Part shown: one piece after another, positions 58,753-64,000 of the stretch | Numbering within the stretch: the stretch's first letter is position 1 | How the letters are laid out: every line of letters starts with the position of its first letter | Assembly: GCA_016200325.1 (NCBI GenBank) | Contig: JACQEZ010000008.1 | Coordinates: forward strand, 62,001 to 126,000 | Direction: 5' to 3' | Length of the DNA: 64,000 bases | Source of the DNA: Candidatus Manganitrophaceae bacterium | GTDB taxonomy: Bacteria; Nitrospirota; Nitrospiria; SBBL01; Manganitrophaceae | Program-made: the position numbers and the translations under genes | The notes under the pieces: model-generated | Databases searched by the model: none | Told to the model about the DNA's origin: nothing | Seen by the model: the letters and a program-made list of their open reading frames with translations, nothing else

Positions 58753-59547
58753 ATGAATATTGCAGTCTGCATCAAGCAGGTCCCGGCATCGGAGTCGAAG
58801 GTAAAACCTTCCGCCGACGGAAAAGATATCGATCGAACCGGCCTCACCTATATCGTGAATCCTTACGATGAATTCGGTCTGGAAGAAGGGCTCCGAATCA
58901 AAGAGCGGCTGAAGGTCGGCCAGGTCACCGCAATCACCACCGGTCCCGACAAGGCGGCCGAAGCACTCCGGAATTGTCTGGCGGTCGGGGCCGACCAAGC
59001 GATCCATATCAAAGATCCGGCGCTGGAAGGAGGAGACACTTATACAACGGCGCTCGTTCTGGCCGCCGCGTTGAAGCGGAATCCATACGATGTCATCTTT
59101 TTCGGAAAGCATGCGATTGACGATGACCTCGGCGCCGTCGGGGTCGAGGTCGCCGAACTGATGGGCCTCCCTCATGTCGCCGCCGTAGCCAGGTTGGAAA
59201 TCGACGCCGAGAAAAAGCAGGCGGTCGCCCACCGTCAGATTGAAGGGGCGATCGAGGTCGTTGAAGTCAAGCTTCCCGCGATCTTCACCTGTCAGAAGGG
59301 GATGAACGAGCCTCGCTATGCCTCGCTTCCGGGGATCATGAAGGCAAAGCAGAAGCCGCTGACGGTTCTGTCGCTTGCCGATCTCGGCATCGATCCGAAC
59401 CAGGCCGGCGCCGGCGGAGCAAAGCTCATCGTGGAGAGGATTGAATCTCCGGCCGTTCGCTCGGCGGGGAAGGTGATTGAAGGGGAGCCCGCCCAAGCGG
59501 TGGCGGAGCTGATTCGGCTGCTGCGGGAAGAGGTTAAAGTTCTCTAA
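58753..59547 (+). CDS. etfB: electron transfer flavoprotein subunit beta
   Basis: 264 residues. Canonical opening NIAVCIKQVPASESKV, YIVNPYDEFGLEEGLR, TGPDKAAEALRNCLAVGADQA, GKHAIDDDLGAVGVEVAELMG and LPAIFTCQKGMNEPRYASL. Accepts electrons from acyl-CoA dehydrogenase with EtfA and AMP/FAD. AAGGAG precedes the start. Its partner gene etfA is 1.3 kb downstream beyond a patatin-like gene. Confidence 0.95.
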   Translation: MNIAVCIKQVPASESKVKPSADGKDIDRTGLTYIVNPYDEFGLEEGLRIKERLKVGQVTAITTGPDKAAEALRNCLAVGADQAIHIKDPALEGGDTYTTALVLAAALKRNPYDVIFFGKHAIDDDLGAVGVEVAELMGLPHVAAVARLEIDAEKKQAVAHRQIEGAIEVVEVKLPAIFTCQKGMNEPRYASLPGIMKAKQKPLTVLSLADLGIDPNQAGAGGAKLIVERIESPAVRSAGKVIEGEPAQAVAELIRLLREEVKVL

Positions 59548-59571
59548 CCTCGGTCGCTTTGGTAAAAACAT

Positions 59572-60720
59572 ATGATACAAGAAAATGGTCCCGATTCTCA
59601 GGCCGGGTTAGAAGGGAAAAGTCCACGGGCAAAACGGGCGCTTGTCCTTGCCGGCGGGGGGATTCCCGGCTGGATGTATGAAATCGGATGCTTGACGGCG
59701 CTGGATGATTTCTTTGACGGCTTCTCGGTCAATGATTTCGATATTTATGTCGGCACCAGCGCCGGGGCCGCCGTCGCCGCGCTCATTGCCAATGGCGTCC
59801 GGCCTCGATCCATTTATGAGGATATTAAGAACGATCGGAAAACGCCGTATAACTTCGCCCGGCGGGACATCTACAGCTTCGGCTATCAAGAGACCTTCCA
59901 TATCCTCAAAAAGTTCCTGAAATCCCTGTATCAGATCGGTCGATATTACATCCGAAGCGGTCGCCCCGTTTCGATTTTGGATCTCTTAGACCTCCTGCAG
60001 GAGAGCCTTCCTTCAGGGATCTTTACCTTGAAAAACTTTGATCTCTATCTCTCGAATTTCTTCTCCCAAGAGGGGTACACCAATGATTTCCGGAAATTGA
60101 AGAAAGAGCTTTATATTCCCGCGGTCGACGTCGATCTGGGCCGATATGATGTGTTCGGAGAAGGAGAGTTTGCCGGCATTCCGATTTCTCAGGCCGTCAT
60201 CGCCTCCGCCGCCATGCCGATCCTTTTTCAGCCGGTCCATATTAACGGAAAAGATTATATCGACGGCGGGGTTGGAAGGGTTGCCTATATGGACATCGCG
60301 ATGAACCACGGCGCCGAGATGATGTGGGTGATCAATCCGATTCAATACATCGTCAACGATCGAAACCATGTCCGCCTCCCCTCGCTCTCGGCCGATGGTC
60401 AGAGCGTCGGAATCAAGGACAAAGGGCTTTCCTATATTTATGATCAGGCGATGCGGGTCAACACTTCGACCCGGATGTACCTGGCGATGAAACGCTACAT
60501 CTTCGAACATCCGACCAAGCAATTTATTCTGACCCAACCGAAGCCGTCGGAGGCGTTTATGTTCGCGCACCATGCGATCAGCTACAACAGCCGCGTTCAG
60601 GTCCTCCGATACGGGTACCACTCCACCATGCAGACTTTAAAAGAAGAATTCGTTTACTATAAAGACTGCTTGAATCGGAATCAGATCGAGGCGACGCTCG
60701 ATAAATTTAAGGAACCGTGA
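59572..60720 (+). CDS. patatin-like phospholipase
   Basis: 382 residues with a Ser-Asp dyad: oxyanion loop GGGIPG (28-33), nucleophile S63 in GTSAG, and D231 in the DGG motif. No signal peptide is present, so it works on cytoplasmic lipid or the inner leaflet. Its place between etfB and etfA, in the same direction with short gaps, suggests that it releases fatty acids for the same beta-oxidation unit. Confidence 0.9.
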   Translation: MIQENGPDSQAGLEGKSPRAKRALVLAGGGIPGWMYEIGCLTALDDFFDGFSVNDFDIYVGTSAGAAVAALIANGVRPRSIYEDIKNDRKTPYNFARRDIYSFGYQETFHILKKFLKSLYQIGRYYIRSGRPVSILDLLDLLQESLPSGIFTLKNFDLYLSNFFSQEGYTNDFRKLKKELYIPAVDVDLGRYDVFGEGEFAGIPISQAVIASAAMPILFQPVHINGKDYIDGGVGRVAYMDIAMNHGAEMMWVINPIQYIVNDRNHVRLPSLSADGQSVGIKDKGLSYIYDQAMRVNTSTRMYLAMKRYIFEHPTKQFILTQPKPSEAFMFAHHAISYNSRVQVLRYGYHSTMQTLKEEFVYYKDCLNRNQIEATLDKFKEP

Positions 60721-60827
60721 AGAAGGGGCGGAAGAGAGAAGAAGACGGAAGTCGGGGGTCAGAAGAAAAACGTTATCGGTCGGAGAGCTGAATTCTGACT
60801 TCTGTCTCCTTTATTTGGGGAGGAATT

Positions 60828-61820
60828 ATGCCAGGCATTTTGGTCTTTGCGGAGCAAAGAGAAGGAAAGGTCAAACGGGTCGGCTTGGAAGCGCTCGCCG
60901 CCGCCAAGCGGCTCATCACCCAGGCGGGCGGGGAGGTCGGTGCCGTTTTAATCGGCGATCAAGTCGCCTCCGAGGCAAAAGCCCTCGCCGCCGGCGGCGC
61001 CGACAAAGTCTACCTGGCGGAAGCGCCCGAGCTGCGGCTCTACTCCTCAGAGGGATATGCTTCCATTGTCGCCGATGTTGCAAAACGGAGCGACGCCACC
61101 CTCCTCTTGATGGGGGCAACGGCAATGGGAAAAGACCTCGGCCCCAAGCTGGCGGCCAAACTAAAGGGCCCGTTCATCGGAGATTGTATTGCCCTGGAGG
61201 TCGGCGCCGGAGGGATCGCTTCTGCAACCCGGCCGATCTATGGCGGGAAACTTCTCTCAAAGGTCGTCAGCCGGCAAGCCTCCTTTCAGGTGGCGACCCT
61301 CCGACCGAATGTCTTCCCCGCAAACGCACCCGATGGATCCCGCCAGCCGGTGATCGAGCGGGTGGCCCCATCGATCGACCTCGCACAGTTAACGGCCAAG
61401 GTGAAGGAGCTTCTGGCCTCGGCCGGATCAAAAATAGAATTGACCGAAGCCCAAATCATCGTGTCGGGAGGACGGGGATTGAAAGCGCCGGAAAACTTCA
61501 AGCTGGTGGAAGCGCTCGCGGAAGCGCTCGGCGCGGCGGTCGGCGCCTCTCGCGCCGCCGTCGATGCCGGATGGAAACCGCATGCCTATCAGGTCGGTTT
61601 GACCGGGAAGACCGTCTCTCCCTTGCTCTACATTGCCTGCGGCATCTCCGGGGCCATTCAGCATCAAGCGGGAATGTCCTCTTCCAAATATATTGTTGCA
61701 ATCAACAAAGACCCGAATGCGCCGATCTTCAAACTTGCCAATTACGGTATTGTCGGCGATGTCTTCGAAATTCTTCCGCTTCTGACCGAGGCGGTCCAGA
61801 AAGCCAAGGCGGAGGGATAA
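60828..61820 (+). CDS. etfA: electron transfer flavoprotein subunit alpha
   Basis: 330 residues with both domains. The N-terminal domain has [22 protein letters not shown]; the C-terminal FAD domain has [45 protein letters not shown] and IQHQAGM, then [21 protein letters not shown]. Those are complete FAD contacts. GGGGAGGAATT precedes the start. A bidirectional terminator follows. Confidence 0.96.
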   Translation: MPGILVFAEQREGKVKRVGLEALAAAKRLITQAGGEVGAVLIGDQVASEAKALAAGGADKVYLAEAPELRLYSSEGYASIVADVAKRSDATLLLMGATAMGKDLGPKLAAKLKGPFIGDCIALEVGAGGIASATRPIYGGKLLSKVVSRQASFQVATLRPNVFPANAPDGSRQPVIERVAPSIDLAQLTAKVKELLASAGSKIELTEAQIIVSGGRGLKAPENFKLVEALAEALGAAVGASRAAVDAGWKPHAYQVGLTGKTVSPLLYIACGISGAIQHQAGMSSSKYIVAINKDPNAPIFKLANYGIVGDVFEILPLLTEAVQKAKAEG

Positions 61821-61886
61821 TCTTCGCTTCTATTACAGTCCATTTTTTCTAGATCTTTCTATTCTGAATTTTAAATTCCTCAAATA

Positions 61887-61922
61887 AAAAGGGGCGCGGT
61901 ATTTCAATGCCGCGCCCCTTTT
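61887..61922. terminator. bidirectional terminator etfA / HU
   Basis: AAAAGGGGCGCGG and CCGCGCCCCTTTT form a perfect 13-bp stem with a 10-base loop, with A- and T-rich ends usable on both strands. It lies between converging etfA and the HU gene. Confidence 0.85.
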
Positions 61923-61965
61923 ATAAAGATCCCTTCAAAATTGGATCGAAGGAAATTCCGTATTC

Positions 61966-62253
61966 CTATTTCTTCCCCAGGATGGAGTCCTTTGCCGCCT
62001 TTGCAACGCGGAACTTCACCACACGCTTCGCCGGTATCTTAATCGCCTCGCCTGTCTGGGGGTTGCGTCCCATCCTCGCCTTGCGATTCACAAGAACAAG
62101 CTTCCCGAGGCCGGGGAGGGTAAAGCTGTTTTTTGCCTCCCGATATGCAAGCGATGCGAGTTCATCCAGAAATTGAACCGCCACTTTTTTGGCAAGACCG
62201 GTTTTCTTCGAGAGCTGGTCGGCGATCTGAGACTTGGTCATGGCTTTTGCCAT
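61966..62253 (-). CDS. HU-family DNA-binding protein
   Basis: 95 residues. The helical N-terminus MAKAMTKSQIADQL, the beta-arm with GLGKLVLVNRKARMGRNPQTG and IPAKRVVKFRVAKAAK are all standard for HU/IHF. RNP within the arm tip is the DNA-intercalating segment. AAGGAGG precedes the start. The gene has its own promoter and a leader of about 150 bases with a hairpin, unusual for a small structural gene. Confidence 0.94.
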   Translation of the reverse strand: MAKAMTKSQIADQLSKKTGLAKKVAVQFLDELASLAYREAKNSFTLPGLGKLVLVNRKARMGRNPQTGEAIKIPAKRVVKFRVAKAAKDSILGKK

Positions 62254-62377
62254 ACGTTCATCCTCCTTATCAGATAGAAGTACGCTTCATCCAACGTTCA
62301 CGCCGGGACACGAACTCCTCGGCCGTCACCACGAACGGGCCACACATCTTCTCTCAAGACTGATGCGCTACTCAGTC

Positions 62378-62401
62378 GGGAGGGGGCCCCGATACCCTCC
62401 C
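62378..62401 (-). other. leader hairpin of the HU gene
   Basis: GGGAGGG and CCCTCCC pair over 7 bp with a 10-base loop just downstream of the predicted transcription start. It may stabilise or regulate the HU mRNA. Confidence 0.45.
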
Positions 62402-62418
62402 ACCACATAAGGATCGAG

Positions 62419-62447
62419 GAAATATATCCTGATTTTAAAGATAGGTC
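62419..62447 (-). promoter_or_regulatory. sigma70 promoter of the HU gene
   Basis: On the minus strand TTGACC (62447-62442), 17-base spacer, TATATT (62424-62419). Transcription would begin near 62412, giving about 160 bases of leader. Confidence 0.65.
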
Positions 62448-62490
62448 AAGAGAAGAAAATACAGAAAAAGAATTTCTTCACAAATTCCCT

Positions 62491-62907
62491 TTAAAAAAGC
62501 CGGCTGATATGCGGCTCATAGAGGACTTGAATCACATTTCCGTCCGGATCGGCCATGTAGAATGAATAACTTCCGTCCCGATGTCGCTTGAGCGGCTTGA
62601 TGATCGGAACGCCCGCCGCTTCCATCCGCTGAAACGCCGTATCGACCGCCGCCTCATTCTCGGCGATCAATCCAAAATGATCGAGACGCTGTTCGGCCTC
62701 CGGTGCAAACATCCCTTCCGGCGGCGTCTGATGCAGCGCGAGGTTGTCTGCGCCGAAGCTCAGATAAATATTCTCCCGATCAGGCGCCCAGACAACCTCC
62801 ATGCCGAGGGTCTCTTGATAAAACCGGCGCGACGTCTCCATGTTGCTCACCCGCAGCGCCAGGTGCCGGAGCCCTCGCACCGGAAGGGGTTCTCTCTTTC
62901 CGGACAT
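62491..62907 (-). CDS. VOC family (glyoxalase-like) protein
   Basis: 138 residues, two beta-alpha-beta-beta-beta modules. LRHLALRVSNMETSRRFYQETLGMEVVW gives the first metal His, LDHFGLIAENEAAVDTAF the second, and SFYMADPDGNVIQVLYEP the glutamate/C-terminal strand. It could be a lyase, an extradiol-type dioxygenase or a resistance protein; no substrate is evident. AGGAGAAC precedes the start. Confidence 0.85.
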   Translation of the reverse strand: MSGKREPLPVRGLRHLALRVSNMETSRRFYQETLGMEVVWAPDRENIYLSFGADNLALHQTPPEGMFAPEAEQRLDHFGLIAENEAAVDTAFQRMEAAGVPIIKPLKRHRDGSYSFYMADPDGNVIQVLYEPHISRLF

Positions 62908-62953
62908 TCGTTCTCCTTCTTCTTTCTTACACGATTCTTACGCGCTTGCGCGC

Positions 62954-63544
62954 TCAAAGCAGCTCAATCAATTCGTCGAGCTTCTCCTGCGCTCCATATG
63001 AAATTCCTTCGAGATCACGGTATGGAATCCGAAGCAGGTCTTGGCTGTAAATCGCCCCTTGGCGCATAAAGAGCTCGCCCAGCCAGATCAGCCGCTCGCC
63101 GATCCGGCTCTGCCGTGCGATCCGTTCAATTTCTTCCGGAATCATCGAATACTCGTTGGCCAACGCTTCCGCCGTTTCACCGGCAGCGAGTCGACGAAGG
63201 ATCGTTTGGTTTCGCCGAAGGGGAGAGGTCAGCGAAGAGACGTCGAGATAGACCTCATCCCCTTCGAGCTTCACCGCGAAGCAGTCCACCCTCATCGAAG
63301 GGGCTTCGACCATCGCGCCGGTCCGGACGTCAAACCGCCAGAGATGCCACGGACAGGTGACGATGCCGTCTTTCACCGGCCCATGCCCGAGCGGTCCGCC
63401 TTCATGGAGGCAGAGGTTGTCGATCGCATAAACCTTCCCATCCAATCGAAAGAGGGCGATCTCCTTTCCCTCCACTTGGATCACCTTCCCTCGCTCCGTC
63501 GGGATCTCATCAAGCGTCGCCACTTTGACGAACTCTTCGGACAT
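62954..63544 (-). CDS. Rieske protein with DUF433-like tail
   Basis: 196 residues. The first 105 are a NirD-like Rieske ferredoxin with 2Fe-2S ligands C45, H47, C64 and H67 (CLHEGG ... TCPWH). The remaining 90 are helical: ILRRLAAGETAEALANEYSMIPEEIERI resembles the DUF433 / antitoxin-type winged helix, followed by GERLIWLGELFMRQGAIYSQDLLRI. A redox cluster joined to a likely DNA-binding or protein-binding domain suggests a sensor, or an electron carrier with a docking tail. The start is placed at 63544 after TGAGGG, five codons after an alternative. Confidence 0.82.
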   Translation of the reverse strand: MSEEFVKVATLDEIPTERGKVIQVEGKEIALFRLDGKVYAIDNLCLHEGGPLGHGPVKDGIVTCPWHLWRFDVRTGAMVEAPSMRVDCFAVKLEGDEVYLDVSSLTSPLRRNQTILRRLAAGETAEALANEYSMIPEEIERIARQSRIGERLIWLGELFMRQGAIYSQDLLRIPYRDLEGISYGAQEKLDELIELL

Positions 63545-63612
63545 ACAGACCCTCATCACTCAAATCGATGGGTTAGTTTACCTTGCCAGACCTGCTTTTT
63601 CAATAGAAACGA

Positions 63613-64000
63613 TCAGGGTGGGACCGATTCATCGGCGGGAGGCTCTCCCTTTTTTTCCTGGGAGAGAGAGGGAATCTCATCGATTGCGGCGGGATTTTCA
63701 ACGGAGGTCAAATCCCCCAGCGGCGCGCCGAGGAGCTTCGCCCGAATTACCCTTCGGACGATCTTGGCTGACCGGGTCTTGGGGAGATCGGAGACAAACC
63801 GGATCGATCGGGGACGGAGCGTCTTCCCCATCTTCTCGACGATCCGATCCGCGAGCGCCGCCTCATCAACCGAATGGCCCGGTTTCACCACCACGAGGCA
63901 GACGATCGCCTCTCCCTTGACCGAATCGGGGAGGCCGATCGCCGCCGCTTCGGAGACGGAAGGATGGCCGATTAGGACCGATTCGATCTCGGCCGGACCG
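63613..64000 (-). CDS. acyl/acetyl-CoA synthetase C-terminus, truncated by window
   Basis: The C-terminal 129 residues of an AMP-forming acetyl-CoA or acyl-CoA synthetase; the frame stays open to the window edge. GPAEIESVLIGHPSVSEAAA and GLPDSVKGEAIVCLVVV are the usual C-domain strands. The catalytic, acetylatable lysine lies in PKTRSAKIVRR, with Ala where most enzymes have Gly before the Lys. A 35-residue acidic tail follows the domain. Confidence 0.9.
   Translation of the reverse strand, partial: GPAEIESVLIGHPSVSEAAAIGLPDSVKGEAIVCLVVVKPGHSVDEAALADRIVEKMGKTLRPRSIRFVSDLPKTRSAKIVRRVIRAKLLGAPLGDLTSVENPAAIDEIPSLSQEKKGEPPADESVPP

Noticed and set aside
60815-61852. 345-residue plus-strand open frame overlapping etfA
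   Set aside because: Out-of-frame shadow of etfA, dominated by Arg, Gly and Pro; etfA has the conserved motifs and the ribosome site.

Overview
The window looks like chromosome of a Gram-negative, moderately G+C-rich bacterium. It encodes Sec-exported proteins, lipoproteins, an outer-membrane beta-barrel, an RND transporter with a LolA-like partner, and mostly metabolic genes. The HU protein and the mix of enzymes remind me of Nitrospirota, but that placement is inference. I found no rRNA, tRNA, CRISPR array, insertion sequence or phage gene.

Layout. 0-9.4 kb: housekeeping genes (Ppx/GppA, PilZ, an FAD/NAD reductase, the DNA glycosylase Tag, an unknown gene with its own promoter, ilvD, a spermidine-synthase-like gene, a kelch protein, an RNase II/R-type nuclease). 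ilvD has an in-frame TAG just before its most conserved C-terminal motif. 9.5-12.9 kb, minus strand: an old-yellow-enzyme reductase, an alcohol dehydrogenase remnant lacking its middle, an exported intradiol dioxygenase and an NmrA-type reductase. 13.1-17.4 kb: glutamine-synthetase-like ligase, class I amidotransferase, SDR and aldehyde dehydrogenase, a gamma-glutamylation route for an amine. 17.4-30.8 kb: kelch lipoprotein, GH15 glycosidase, Zn alcohol dehydrogenase, hydroxyacid dehydrogenase, GAF-GAF-ANTAR regulator, cardiolipin synthase, nucleotidyltransferase plus zinc phospholipase C, glutamate dehydrogenase and a four-CBS protein. 31-35.3 kb: moaC, an ABC-2 exporter, a histidine phosphatase and a methyltransferase.

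35.3-50.8 kb is the most unusual part. A LolA-like periplasmic protein, an RND (MMPL) transporter and a beta-barrel protein are followed by a promoter-bounded structured RNA candidate, moaA, and then six consecutive genes for exported proteins. The six share sequence blocks (PGFDPC, LGPGAVTDNMF, LNCGDLR, a DPDxSG/GSFxY C-terminus) and fit no family I recognise. A large Ig-like/FN3 lipoprotein closes the region. moaA and the array are visibly more A+T-rich than their surroundings. My best candidate for an undescribed system is this secreted-protein array, possibly served by the upstream RND/LolA-like/beta-barrel genes.

50.9-61.8 kb is a beta-oxidation locus: acyl-CoA ligase, thiolase, 3-hydroxyacyl-CoA dehydrogenase, enoyl-CoA hydratase, acyl-CoA dehydrogenase and two electron-transfer-flavoprotein pairs. 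One pair is canonical with a patatin-like lipase between its genes; the other is divergent and its alpha-like member lacks the FAD domain. The window ends with HU, a VOC protein, a Rieske protein with a DUF433-like tail, and the C-terminus of an acyl-CoA synthetase.
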